55,333 nt of DNA from Elusimicrobiota bacterium (lineage in GTDB: Bacteria > Elusimicrobiota > Elusimicrobia > Elusimicrobiales > UBA9959): assembly GCA_016207645.1 (NCBI GenBank), contig JACQPH010000012.1, positions 1 to 55,333 of the forward strand, written 5' to 3'. Positions 8,665 to 17,498 of the stretch are shown here, one piece after another. The translations under genes were made by a program, and so were the position numbers. Every line of letters starts with the position of its first letter. Within the stretch, counting starts at the first letter, position 1. The notes under the pieces were generated by a model. That model had not been told where the DNA came from, ran no database searches, and was given only the letters and a program-made list of their open reading frames with translations.

Positions 8665-9267
8665 ATGGGAAGCCCACCGGACAGCGACCTGCCTGCCTGG
8701 ACACCCATGGCCGCGTTGGCCGCGTGTATCGCGGCCGCCCTGTATTTCTGGTTCGACCCCCTTGGCGCGGGGGAGCGGACCTCCGAACCTCCCGCGGTTA
8801 AGCCCGCTTATTATGACACAACACCGGTGCGCGGCCGCCTTAAGACCGCATTGATGACCGAAGGGACCCCCTGCGGTACCTGCCACGATTCCATGGACCC
8901 CCCCGCCGTGGATCCCAGCAAGCGCGGCACCTTCCACAGCCAGATCGTCCTGCGCCACGGCGCGAATGTCCGCTGCTTCAACTGCCACAACAGCGGGAAA
9001 CGCGATTTCTTCTCGGGGTTCGGCGGCGAGCCGATCCCCTACTCGCGCGTCGAAACGCTCTGCGCCAAGTGCCACGGGCCGCACTACCGGGACTGGCAGC
9101 AGGGCGCGCACGGCCGCCGCAACGGCTACTGGAACACCGCCATGGGAGAGAGAAAGACGCAGGTCTGTATCGTCTGCCACGACCCGCACTGGCCCGTTTT
9201 TAAGCCCCTCCGCGCCGCGCCCGCCCCGCGGACGCTGCGGGTGACGGCGAGCGCGGAGGAACACTGA
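8665..9267 (+). CDS. Membrane-anchored tetrahaem cytochrome c
   Basis: 200 aa with an N-terminal membrane anchor (about residues 14-31) and four CxxCH motifs at 70-74, 104-108, 133-137 and 168-172. It should face the periplasm and exchange electrons with the iron-sulfur protein encoded next, whose start codon overlaps this stop (TGATG). The set cytochrome / Tat FeS protein / NrfD resembles the DsrJ-DsrO-DsrP arrangement, but DsrJ usually has three haems and no DsrMK is nearby. I cannot assign the substrate. Confidence 0.85.
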   Translation: MGSPPDSDLPAWTPMAALAACIAAALYFWFDPLGAGERTSEPPAVKPAYYDTTPVRGRLKTALMTEGTPCGTCHDSMDPPAVDPSKRGTFHSQIVLRHGANVRCFNCHNSGKRDFFSGFGGEPIPYSRVETLCAKCHGPHYRDWQQGAHGRRNGYWNTAMGERKTQVCIVCHDPHWPVFKPLRAAPAPRTLRVTASAEEH

Positions 9268-10223
9268 TGGCCGACGAAAAGCTCCCCGCCGGCCGGCCCT
9301 ATTTCCACCCCGAGGGGACGGAAGCCTCCGGCATTACCCGCCGCGAGTTCCTGGGGGTGGCCGCCGTGGGGCTCGCCGCCGCGACGGCCGCCGCGCTCTC
9401 GCCGCTCAGGCAGCTGGCGGATTTCCCCACGCTGGAGGACTGGCTCCGGAAACACTATACGGAACTGACCCCCCGGGATAAAGAGGCGATCTTCGAGCGT
9501 ATCCGCGCCCAGGTCGAAAAAGATTACGGAGTGCGGCCCAACCTGACGGACCAGCCCCCGCTCGACGGAGTCATGTTCGCGTACGCCCTGAACATCGGGC
9601 GCTGCGTGGGCTGCAGGCGCTGCGTGTACGCCTGCGTCAACGAGAACAACCAGTCCAGGGACCCGCAGATCCAGTACATCCGCGTCCTGAAGATGAAGAA
9701 GGGCTCCATCGACGTGGAGACTGCCGAACATTATTACGAGGGGGAGGTTCCCGACCCGGACCATTACTATATGCCGGTCCAGTGCAACCAGTGCCGCAAC
9801 CCGCCGTGCGTGAAGGTCTGCCCCGTCAAGGCGACCTGGCCGGAGAAGGACGGGGTCGTGGTAGTGGATTACAACTGGTGCATCGGCTGCCGCTACTGCG
9901 AGGCGGCCTGTCCCTACTGGGCGCGCAGGTTCAACTTTAAAAAGCCCGGCCTGCCGAAAGAGGAGCTGAACCCGAACATGGGCTACCTCTCCAACCGGCC
10001 CAGGGAAAAAGGCGTGATGGAGAAGTGCCACTTCTGCCTGCAGCGGACCAGGGCGGGCCGCTATCCCGCCTGCGTGGAGGTCTGCCCCACCGGTTCCAGG
10101 AAATTCGGGAATATCCTGGACCCAGACAGCGAGATCTCCAATATCATCCGCACCAAGCGGGTGTACGTCTTAAAAGAGGAAGTGGGCACAAATCCCAAGT
10201 TTTACTATTATTTTAATGTCTAA
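9267..10223 (+). CDS. Tat-exported four-cluster ferredoxin subunit (PsrB/NrfC/DsrO-like)
   Basis: 318 aa. A twin-arginine signal TRREFLG (Arg25-Arg26) followed by an Ala-rich hydrophobic stretch predicts export in folded form. Four cysteine groups (CVGCRRCVYAC, CNQCRNPPCVKVC, CIGCRYCEAAC, CHFC..CVEVC) should bind four [4Fe-4S] clusters. It would wire the quinol site of the NrfD subunit encoded next to the tetrahaem cytochrome before it. It overlaps both neighbours. Confidence 0.92.
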   Translation: MADEKLPAGRPYFHPEGTEASGITRREFLGVAAVGLAAATAAALSPLRQLADFPTLEDWLRKHYTELTPRDKEAIFERIRAQVEKDYGVRPNLTDQPPLDGVMFAYALNIGRCVGCRRCVYACVNENNQSRDPQIQYIRVLKMKKGSIDVETAEHYYEGEVPDPDHYYMPVQCNQCRNPPCVKVCPVKATWPEKDGVVVVDYNWCIGCRYCEAACPYWARRFNFKKPGLPKEELNPNMGYLSNRPREKGVMEKCHFCLQRTRAGRYPACVEVCPTGSRKFGNILDPDSEISNIIRTKRVYVLKEEVGTNPKFYYYFNV

Positions 10224-11445
10224 TTTCCTGCTCTACATGCGGCGCCTGGTTCTCGAGCTCTTCGAGGGGGGCTGGCGCTATTTCGCCTGGACGCTGCTGC
10301 TGGCCCTCCTCTCCCTCGCCGGCCTGAACGCCTACTGCAAGCAGTTCGTGCACGGCCTGGTGACCACCGGCATGACCGACCAGGTTTCCTGGGGGCTGTA
10401 CATAGCGAACTTCACCTTCCTGGTGGGGCTGGCCGCGGCGGCGGTCATGCTCGTCATCCCCGTCTATGTTTACAAGGACGAGACCCTGCACGACGTGGTG
10501 ATCTTCGGCGAGCTGCTCGCCGTCGCGGCCATAGTCATGTGCCTCCTTTTCGTCACCGTGGACCTGGGGCGGCCCGAGAGGTTCTGGCATATGATCCCCG
10601 GCATCGGCAAGCTCAACTGGCCCGGCTCCATGCTTTCCTGGGACGTGATCGTCCTCAACGGCTATCTCCTCCTCAATATCTACATCTGCGCCTACCTCGT
10701 TTATATGAAGTACCTGGGCCGCGAACCCGTCAGGGCTCTTTATATCCCGTTCGTCTTCCTGGCTATCGTCTGGGCGATCAGCATCCACACCGTGACCGCC
10801 TTCCTGTACGTGGGCCTCGGGGGCCGCCCGTTCTGGAACTCGGCGATAGTCGCCCCGCGTTTCCTGGCCTCGGCTTTCACCTCCGGCCCGGGCTTTATCA
10901 TCCTGACGCTGCAGCTCATCCGGCGCTACATGCACTACCACTTTCCCGACGCGGTACTGCTGCGCCTGAGGTCGATCGTGCAGGTTTCCATGATCCTCAA
11001 CGTTTTCCTGTTCGTCTGCGAGGTGTTCAAGGAGTTCTACATCGAGACGGCGCATGTGGCCTCGGCCAAATATTTATTCTTCGGCCTCCACGGCCAGCAC
11101 GGCCTGGTGCCGTGGATCTGGACCGCGCTCGCCATGAACCTGGCCGCGCTCTCCCTGCTCATCCTGCCGGTTTCGCGCAGCCTGAAGTATCTCAATCTCG
11201 CCTGCGCGCTGGCGATCGGGGGGATCTGGATCGAGAAGGGGATGGGACTCGTTATCCCCGCCTTTATCCCGTCCCCGCTCGGTGAGGTGGTGGAATACCT
11301 CCCCACTCTCAACGAGACGCTTATCTGCTTGGGCATCTGGGCCTTCGGTCTGCTCCTCTACACCCTGTTTCTAAAGGTGACGGTCCCCGTTCTGAAGGGG
11401 AAGATCCGGTTTGACGGGAACGCGCCGCTGAAGGCAATTCAATGA
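10216..11445 (+). CDS. NrfD/PsrC-family quinone-interacting membrane subunit
   Basis: 409 aa with about 9-10 transmembrane helices. NrfD marks include the VTTGMTDQVSWGLYIANFTF segment after the first helix and SIHTVTAF later. These subunits hold the quinone site of complex iron-sulfur molybdoenzyme-like complexes. It overlaps the ferredoxin gene by eight bases and the next cytochrome gene by four. No catalytic molybdoprotein lies in this first module, so it most likely moves electrons between quinone and cytochrome c. Confidence 0.92.
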   Translation: MSNFLLYMRRLVLELFEGGWRYFAWTLLLALLSLAGLNAYCKQFVHGLVTTGMTDQVSWGLYIANFTFLVGLAAAAVMLVIPVYVYKDETLHDVVIFGELLAVAAIVMCLLFVTVDLGRPERFWHMIPGIGKLNWPGSMLSWDVIVLNGYLLLNIYICAYLVYMKYLGREPVRALYIPFVFLAIVWAISIHTVTAFLYVGLGGRPFWNSAIVAPRFLASAFTSGPGFIILTLQLIRRYMHYHFPDAVLLRLRSIVQVSMILNVFLFVCEVFKEFYIETAHVASAKYLFFGLHGQHGLVPWIWTALAMNLAALSLLILPVSRSLKYLNLACALAIGGIWIEKGMGLVIPAFIPSPLGEVVEYLPTLNETLICLGIWAFGLLLYTLFLKVTVPVLKGKIRFDGNAPLKAIQ

Positions 11446-12053
11446 CACCACCAGCCGATTATCACAAGAATGACGGGCAAAGAGGACAAAAGTCCGCCTA
11501 TGGCCCCCCGAACGGCCAATGGGCCGGCGGCGGGGGGAAGCGTTTTTACGGGCCCGTCCTGGTTCTCTACGGAGCCGCGATAATAGTCCTCCTGCTGGGC
11601 GCGGCCTTCTACGCCTATTCCCGCCTGGCGCCGGCCGGGAGCCAGCCCATCGCTTACAACCATAAGAAGCATCTCGCGCTGGGACTGGAGTGCTCCAGCT
11701 GCCATCTGGGCATAGCGGACGGGAGGGCGCACGCGCGCCTCCCCTCGGTGGAGGTCTGCGCGGCCTGCCATTCCTCCGAGGATGAAAATCCGAGGACAAA
11801 AGTGATAAGGGACTATGTTTCCGGGAATAAACCTATTCCCTGGAAGAAGATCTACGGCGTGCCGGACCATGTTTATTTTTCCCATCGCCGGCATGCGGGC
11901 CTGGGAAAGCTGGACTGCGCCCTCTGCCATGGCGATATGTCGAAGGCGGAAGCCCCCGTCACAAAACAGGCGGAGAAGATCACCATGGCGCGCTGTATAG
12001 ATTGCCATCACAAGCTGAAGGTGACCACCGATTGCATAGCCTGCCATAGGTGA
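11442..12053 (+). CDS. Membrane-anchored pentahaem cytochrome c (ActA/QrcA-like)
   Basis: 203 aa, with an N-terminal transmembrane helix at about residues 35-60 and five CxxCH motifs (CSSCH, CAACH, CALCH, CIDCH, CIACH). Spacing and the paired YNHKKH and FSHRRH histidine motifs place it in the cytochrome c7/c3 type, like ActA of ACIII, which is also pentahaem, and QrcA. It is the first gene of a second NrfD-based module and overlaps the MopB gene at its stop. Confidence 0.9.
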   Translation: MTPPADYHKNDGQRGQKSAYGPPNGQWAGGGGKRFYGPVLVLYGAAIIVLLLGAAFYAYSRLAPAGSQPIAYNHKKHLALGLECSSCHLGIADGRAHARLPSVEVCAACHSSEDENPRTKVIRDYVSGNKPIPWKKIYGVPDHVYFSHRRHAGLGKLDCALCHGDMSKAEAPVTKQAEKITMARCIDCHHKLKVTTDCIACHR

Positions 12054-12067
12054 GCGGTCCCAATATT

Positions 12068-14113
12068 ATGGAAATAACGCGAAAGAACTTTTTAAAGCTG
12101 GGGATGTTCTCGGGGTTCGGCTTTGCCCTGCCCGACTGGGCCGCCAAGTGGGCGCTCAAACCCAGGGAGGACCTGCCCCCGCCCGACTGGGAGGAGACCG
12201 TCTCCCACACCGTCTGCGGGCTGTGCCCGTCCGGCTGCGGCATGCGGGTGCGGAAAGTGGACGGCCGCGCGGTGGGGGTGGCGGGGATAGCGGAACATCC
12301 GGTAAACCGGGGCAGCCTGTGTTCCAAGGGCGCGGCCGCCCTGCAGGAGCTTTACCATCCGGACCGGGTAAAAGGCCCGCTGCTCAGGGATGGAGCGCGC
12401 GGCTCGGGCAAATGGAAAAAGATCGCCTGGCCCGAGGCGCTCGCTCTCCTTTCAAAGAAGCTCGGCCGGGCGGCGCCGGGGGGCGGGAGGATGCCGTTCG
12501 CCGCGCTTACTTCCGCGCGGGCCTGGGATATCCAGGGCGAGACGCTGCGCGGCCTTGCCGGCTCGCTCGGCAAAGATAATCTTTTCGCCCTGGGCTTCCC
12601 TCTTTCCGAGCCCCCCGCGGACGCTTATGAGGAAATGCACGGGTTGCGCCGCTTGGGTCTGGACCTTACCCGCGCGAAGCTGGTGGTTTCCTTCGGGTTC
12701 GACTGGCTGCAGAGCGCCGGCGCGCCGGTCGGGGCGCAGCGGACCTTCGCCCGGCTCCGGAGCGCTCCGGGAAGGGAACGCGCCCGGCTGATCCAGGTCG
12801 AGCCCAGGCTCTCCGCGACGGCCGGAAAAGCCGACCAGTGGCTCAGGGTCCGTCCGGGAACGGAAGGGCTGCTGGCCCTCGCCCTGGCCGGGCGGCTTAT
12901 CGCCGGGGGAACCTACGACAAGGCTTTTGTGAACTCGCGCTGCCGGGGCTTCGAGGAATTCAAGAAAGGCCTGGAGCGATATTCCCCGGAGGAGGTGGCG
13001 GAGGCCACCGGGGCGCCGGCGAAGGAAATTCTAAAGCTTGCCGACCTGCTGGCGGCCGGCAGGCCGGCGGCCGCCATCACCAACCGGGGCCCGCTCCTGA
13101 CGCAACTGGCGGTACATGCTTTGAACGCCCTGCTGGGCGGCCTCTCGGAAGGCGGAGCCTTTTCGGCTATAGCGGACCAGGACGGTTTCTGGGCCGGCCC
13201 CTCCGCCGCGGCGGCGCTGGCCGCGCGGCCGCCCGGGGCGCTGCTGGTGGACCGCGTAAACCCCCTGTTCCTTTCGCCGCTGGAATGGAAGGGTATCCTG
13301 GAGAGAACGCCTTTTATAGCGACGGTCTCCCCTTTCCTCACCGAGACCGCCGAGTTCTCCGACCTGGTGCTGCCCTGCCACACCCCGTTAGAAAGGGGGC
13401 ACTGTTCTATCCATGTTTCCCCGGACGGGAGCGCGGTGCTTAACGCCGCCGTAAAAGCGGTGGAGCCCTTCTACGACACCAGGGACCCGGCGGAGATCTT
13501 CCTGCTCGCCGCCGGAGCTTCGGGCAGAACAAGCGTTCCCGCCGATCTTGATTCCTTTTTTACGGGCCATATCGCGAGGCTCCAGGCGGAAAAGCTGCTG
13601 GAGGAAGGCGGCAAGGGAAAGAGCTGGCGGGAAATAAACGGCCCCGCCGCCGCGGGCCCGCGCTTCGCCTCCGGCTCCGGGAAATTCGAGTTCCAGGCCC
13701 TGACCGCCCTGCTCGTCCGGCGGGACGCCGCGAAGCGGCCGGAGAACGGGGAGTTCCCCTTATACGTCCACTTCTATTCGCCGCTCGCCTTCTCTTTCGG
13801 CGAGGGCGCCCATCTGCCTTACCTGCAGAGCGTCGCCGGGCCCGGTATGCAGGACGCCTGGGAAACCTGGGCGGAACTCCATCCCGAGACGGCGGGAGCG
13901 CGGGGGATAGCGGACGGCGACGCCGTCTGGATCGCATCGCAAAGAGGAAAAATAAAGGCCAGGGCCCGGCTGAGCGCTTCGGCCATGCCCGCTGTCGTCA
14001 GCCTTCCCGTCGGCCTGGGGCATACCGCCTATGGCAGGTGGGCCGCGCGCGCGGGCTCCAACCCGCTGGAACTGGGAAGCGGGGAAAGCCGGGTGAAAAT
14101 ATGGAAAAGCTGA
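12068..14113 (+). CDS. MopB-family oxidoreductase-like subunit (QrcB/ActB N-half/PsrA-like)
   Basis: 681 aa from the ATG at 12068; a GTG at 12050 overlapping the previous stop is the alternative. An RK-type Tat-like leader (TRKNFLKLG) comes first, then a C-x2-C-x3-C...C motif (CGLCPSGC .. SLCSKG) for one [4Fe-4S] cluster. Long molybdopterin-oxidoreductase domains follow, ending in a dinucleotide-binding-type domain. In QrcB and the first half of ActB this fold no longer carries catalytic molybdenum, and I see no unambiguous Mo ligand here. Its neighbours are those of a Qrc or ACIII-like complex, so a structural or electron-transfer role is more likely than catalysis; a true periplasmic reductase is not excluded. 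Confidence 0.85.
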   Translation: MEITRKNFLKLGMFSGFGFALPDWAAKWALKPREDLPPPDWEETVSHTVCGLCPSGCGMRVRKVDGRAVGVAGIAEHPVNRGSLCSKGAAALQELYHPDRVKGPLLRDGARGSGKWKKIAWPEALALLSKKLGRAAPGGGRMPFAALTSARAWDIQGETLRGLAGSLGKDNLFALGFPLSEPPADAYEEMHGLRRLGLDLTRAKLVVSFGFDWLQSAGAPVGAQRTFARLRSAPGRERARLIQVEPRLSATAGKADQWLRVRPGTEGLLALALAGRLIAGGTYDKAFVNSRCRGFEEFKKGLERYSPEEVAEATGAPAKEILKLADLLAAGRPAAAITNRGPLLTQLAVHALNALLGGLSEGGAFSAIADQDGFWAGPSAAAALAARPPGALLVDRVNPLFLSPLEWKGILERTPFIATVSPFLTETAEFSDLVLPCHTPLERGHCSIHVSPDGSAVLNAAVKAVEPFYDTRDPAEIFLLAAGASGRTSVPADLDSFFTGHIARLQAEKLLEEGGKGKSWREINGPAAAGPRFASGSGKFEFQALTALLVRRDAAKRPENGEFPLYVHFYSPLAFSFGEGAHLPYLQSVAGPGMQDAWETWAELHPETAGARGIADGDAVWIASQRGKIKARARLSASAMPAVVSLPVGLGHTAYGRWAARAGSNPLELGSGESRVKIWKS

Positions 14114-14931
14114 AAGAAATGCGTTCTTCCAGGAAAAGCTTCCTGCTGGCGGCCCTTGGCGCCTTCGCGGCGGTCTTTTCAGGGGGGATCGGCCGGGCCT
14201 GGGGTAAAGGCCACGGTTCTGAAAAGGCCGGGCGCCACAAGCCCGGGAGCCATCTCTGGGGCATGGTGATAGACCTGGACACCTGCACCGGCTGCGGCGC
14301 CTGCGTGCTGGCCTGCTCGGCCGAAAATAACCAGGTGCTGGGCAGCCCGGCGGAAGCCGCGATGAACCGGGTTATCCGCTGGCTGAAAATACTTCCAAGC
14401 CAGGAAGGGGAGTATCCGCTGGTAAAGCAGCGGCTGCTGCCCATGACCTGCCTGCACTGCGAGCATCCGCCCTGCACGAAGGTCTGCCCGGTCAACGCCA
14501 CCTACCGCAACGAGGAAGGGATCGTGGGCCAGGTCTACCCGCGCTGCATCGGCTGCCGCTATTGTCTCAACGCCTGCCCCTACACCATCAAGTTCTATAA
14601 CTGGAAAGAGCCGGTCTGGCCAGCCGGTATGGAGGGTTCCTTTAATCCGGATGTGTCGGTGCGCCCCATCGGCGTGACCGAAAAGTGCCTGTTCTGCCAT
14701 CACCGCCTGCAGCGGGCCAGGGAAGAAGCCGCCGCCCAGGGACGCCCTTTACAGGCGGGCGACTACCAGCCCGCCTGCGCCGAGGTCTGCCCGGCTAAAG
14801 CCATCACCTTCGGCGACCTGAACGACCCCGACTCGGCCGTGTCCGTCCTCGCCAGGGATATCAGGGCCTTTCATCTTCTGGAAGAACTGGGCACCGAGCC
14901 CAAGGTGACCTACTTAAAGGAAAGATCATGA
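14101..14931 (+). CDS. Exported four-cluster iron-sulfur subunit (ActB C-half/PsrB-like)
   Basis: 276 aa from the ATG at 14101, which overlaps the MopB gene by 13 bases. The leader is SRKSFLLAALGAF, an RK rather than RR Tat-like signal. The four cysteine groups (CTGCGACVLAC, CLHCEHPPCTKVC, CIGCRYCLNAC, CLFC..CAEVC) are complete, so four [4Fe-4S] clusters are expected. In canonical ACIII this domain is fused to the MopB part as ActB; here the two are separate genes. Confidence 0.92.
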   Translation: MEKLKEMRSSRKSFLLAALGAFAAVFSGGIGRAWGKGHGSEKAGRHKPGSHLWGMVIDLDTCTGCGACVLACSAENNQVLGSPAEAAMNRVIRWLKILPSQEGEYPLVKQRLLPMTCLHCEHPPCTKVCPVNATYRNEEGIVGQVYPRCIGCRYCLNACPYTIKFYNWKEPVWPAGMEGSFNPDVSVRPIGVTEKCLFCHHRLQRAREEAAAQGRPLQAGDYQPACAEVCPAKAITFGDLNDPDSAVSVLARDIRAFHLLEELGTEPKVTYLKERS

Positions 14932-16496
14932 CCAACAGGCCCTGGACCTTCTATGTGCAGCTGGCGTGCCTGCTGGGCTTCTACGCGTTCACGGCCGCCG
15001 TCAACCTCTGGTTCCCCTGGCGCGCCGTGCTGCTGTACCGCCTGGGCGACGCCTGGCTGCCGGCCGCCGCGCTCGGCAGCATCCTGGGCCCGGTATTCCT
15101 GCTGCTTTCCTATATCCTCTCGCAGGTCTTCTTCAAGATCGCGGCTCCCCGCAGGGGCGGCGGGAAGGCCGCTCCTCCCATGCTGATGCTGCCGGAGGAG
15201 GCCGTTCTGGCGGCGCCCGTGCTCGCTCCTCCCACGCCCAGGTTCCTCGCCGCGATGGCGGTACTCGGCGCCATCAGCCTCTGGGCGCTGTTCCTCTGGT
15301 GCCGCCAGCTGTATTACGGGCTCACGGTGACCGGGCTGGGCGGCTCCGTCTTCTGGGGCTTCTATATCGTCAACTTCGTGTTCTTCATCGGCATCTCGCA
15401 CGCCGGCACGCTGATCTCGGCCATCCTGCGCATAGTCCAGGCCGAGTGGCGCCGCGCCATCACCCGCTCCGCCGAGGTCATCACGGTCATGGTGCTGATG
15501 TTCGGCGGCGGCAGCATTATCGTGGACATGGGCCGCCCGGACAGGCTGCTGAACGTCTTCACCGACGGCCGCCTCCAATCCCCGCTCCTGTGGGACGTCT
15601 GCAGCATCACCACCTACCTTATCTCCAGCACGCTGTATCTCTACCTCCCGCTGATACCGGACATCGCCATCATCCGCGACCGCTGCAGGGACTGGCGCAA
15701 GCCGCTCTACGAGCTGCTCTCCCTGGGCTGGACCGGCTCCCACGAGGAAATAGAGGTGCTGGAGAGCTGCATCTCGAAGATGGCCCTGCTGGTGCTCCCC
15801 GTGGCGATCAGCGTGCATACGGTGGTCTCCTACGTGTTCAGCATGACCATCCAGCCCATGTGGCACTCGGCTATCTTCGGCCCCTACTTCGTGGTAGGCG
15901 CCATCTTCTCCGGTATAGCGGCGCTGCTCATCGCCATGGCGCTGCTGCGCAAAGGCTACGGCCTGGAGGAGTACCTCAAGCCCATCCACTTCGATAACCT
16001 GGGCAAGCTGCTGCTGGTGATGAGCTGTCTGTGGTTCTACTTCACCTTCTGCGAGTACCTGACGGTCTGGTACGGCGCCGTGCCGGACGAGATGACGGTT
16101 TTTTACGCCAAGTTCAGCGGGAATTACGCCTCCGGGTTCTGGCTGATGGTCGCGACCTGCTTCGTCTTCCCGTTCTGCGTCCTGGTTTCCCCGCTCGGCA
16201 GAACCGTCGCCGGGACGGTAATGGCCTCCGCGACGGTATGCGTGGGGATGTGGCTGGAGCGGTTCCTCATCGTGGCGCCTACGCTGGTCCGGCCGCGGCT
16301 GCCTTACGCGACCGGCGTCTACATCCCCACCGTGACCGAGATAGGGATCTTCGCGGGGTCCATCGCGGCTTTCATCATGCTCTACGCGCTGTTCACCCGG
16401 TTCTTCCCCATCGTCTCCATCTGGGAGGTCAGGGAAGGCAAGGAGCTGGCCGAAGCGCAGGTTTCGGCGAGGATCCGCACCTACTTCCCGTCGTAA
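14928..16496 (+). CDS. ActC-like NrfD membrane subunit with extra N-terminal helices
   Basis: 522 aa, roughly 110 residues longer than the NrfD at 10216. An N-terminal pair of helices and a Pro/Leu-rich linker (to about residue 105) precede an ActC-like core with SHAGTLISAILR and ISVHTVVSYVFS. These blocks match the ActC at 27779 (GHAGTLISAIL, VSVHTIVSF) better than the first NrfD. It overlaps the iron-sulfur gene by four bases and ends the second module. It would hold the quinol site. Confidence 0.92.
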   Translation: MTNRPWTFYVQLACLLGFYAFTAAVNLWFPWRAVLLYRLGDAWLPAAALGSILGPVFLLLSYILSQVFFKIAAPRRGGGKAAPPMLMLPEEAVLAAPVLAPPTPRFLAAMAVLGAISLWALFLWCRQLYYGLTVTGLGGSVFWGFYIVNFVFFIGISHAGTLISAILRIVQAEWRRAITRSAEVITVMVLMFGGGSIIVDMGRPDRLLNVFTDGRLQSPLLWDVCSITTYLISSTLYLYLPLIPDIAIIRDRCRDWRKPLYELLSLGWTGSHEEIEVLESCISKMALLVLPVAISVHTVVSYVFSMTIQPMWHSAIFGPYFVVGAIFSGIAALLIAMALLRKGYGLEEYLKPIHFDNLGKLLLVMSCLWFYFTFCEYLTVWYGAVPDEMTVFYAKFSGNYASGFWLMVATCFVFPFCVLVSPLGRTVAGTVMASATVCVGMWLERFLIVAPTLVRPRLPYATGVYIPTVTEIGIFAGSIAAFIMLYALFTRFFPIVSIWEVREGKELAEAQVSARIRTYFPS

Positions 16497-16522
16497 GACT
16501 GTTACCGGACTTTTTCACCACC

Positions 16523-16547
16523 CGCCCGCGGACCGGAGCGGGCGTTT
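16523..16547 (+). terminator. Terminator-like hairpin after the second NrfD module
   Basis: A 7-bp GC stem (CGCCCGC / GCGGGCG, 16523-16529 and 16538-16544) with an 8-nt loop is followed by TTT, and a longer T-rich run lies at 16558-16566. It marks the end of the 8665-16496 transcription unit. Confidence 0.65.
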
Positions 16548-16567
16548 ATCAATTACGTTTTTTTTTG

Positions 16568-16600
16568 TATAATCATTCTGGTATCTGATTGCCACATCAG
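16568..16600 (+). promoter_or_regulatory. Candidate nar promoter (TATAAT) with CTGAT-N6-ATCAG dyad
   Basis: A perfect TATAAT lies at 16568-16573 without a good -35 box. Twelve bases later is the dyad CTGAT (16585-16589) N6 ATCAG (16596-16600). This resembles half-sites of the CRP/FNR family, but the spacing is that of CRP, and FNR normally has N4. It is the only clear break before the cytochrome-narGHJI operon, so regulation there is plausible. The dyad as an operator is speculative. Confidence 0.4.
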
Positions 16601-16655
16601 TAAATTTTATCGCGCCGCTTCTGGTGAAATCGGAGAGCTTACGAGAGCGACCATC

Positions 16656-17498
16656 ATGTTTCCCATAACTTTCCTCCTTCTCTCGGCGTTGGCCGCCCTC
16701 CCGGGCCGCGCGTCGGACTTAGCCCCGGACCCGCAGGATTTCGCGCAGAACTGCGCGAACTGCCACACCATCGGCGGCGGCCGGCTGACCGGTCCGGATC
16801 TCAAAGATGTTTCCGGACGCCGCGACAAGGAGTGGCTCCTTAAATTCGTGGTCGATCCCAAGAAGATGCTTGACGGGGGCGATCCGGTCGCGGCCGAGCT
16901 TTACAAGGCCCACAACAACGTGCTCATGCCGACGATAGCCGGAATGAACGCGGCCCGCGTGGAACAACTGCTCGCCCTGATCGACGCGGAGTCGCGGCTG
17001 GAGAAATCCCGTTTTTCCGGCTTAGAGCTGATCAACCGCCCGCTTCTTCCGGGCGACGTCCTGGACGGCAAGGCTCTGTTCCTGGGGCGGAAGCCGTTGA
17101 AGAACGGCGGCCCCTCCTGCGTCTCCTGCCATTCCGTGGGCGGCATGAGCGGGCTGGGAGGCGGCCTCCTCGGGCCGGACCTGACCGGGGTTTTCGCGCG
17201 GCTGGGAGGGGAGAAAACCCTGGCCGCCTGGCTGATTTCGCCCGCTTCTCCCATAATGAAGCCGGTTTACGCCGCCAGACAGCTGGACCCCCGGGATATT
17301 CTCCCCCTGGTCGCTTTCCTGAAAGACGCGGCCCAACAGGGCCGTCCCGCCGACTCCATCGCCCGCCTCGCTTTCCTTATATTGGGCCTGCTCGGCGCGG
17401 CCGCGCTGTATGTGGTCCTTGACTCGCTCTGGGGCGCGCGGCTGCGCGGCGTAAGGCGTTCGATGGTAAACAAGCGATCGGAGGCACACGATGTCTGA
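16656..17498 (+). CDS. Dihaem cytochrome c with C-terminal anchor (NarC-like)
   Basis: 280 aa with a signal peptide, two haem motifs (CANCH near residue 32, CVSCH near residue 155) and a C-terminal transmembrane helix at about 235-257 followed by a basic tail. It overlaps the narG start by eight bases. A membrane-bound dihaem cytochrome c encoded directly before narG is also found in Thermus (NarC), where it takes part in electron delivery to the nitrate reductase. Position and topology fit that model; I have not verified homology. Confidence 0.8.
   Translation: MFPITFLLLSALAALPGRASDLAPDPQDFAQNCANCHTIGGGRLTGPDLKDVSGRRDKEWLLKFVVDPKKMLDGGDPVAAELYKAHNNVLMPTIAGMNAARVEQLLALIDAESRLEKSRFSGLELINRPLLPGDVLDGKALFLGRKPLKNGGPSCVSCHSVGGMSGLGGGLLGPDLTGVFARLGGEKTLAAWLISPASPIMKPVYAARQLDPRDILPLVAFLKDAAQQGRPADSIARLAFLILGLLGAAALYVVLDSLWGARLRGVRRSMVNKRSEAHDV

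Noticed and set aside
16497-16655. Small gene between the second NrfD module and the NarC-like gene
   Set aside because: Only a terminator and promoter-like elements are visible; no frame with a ribosome site.
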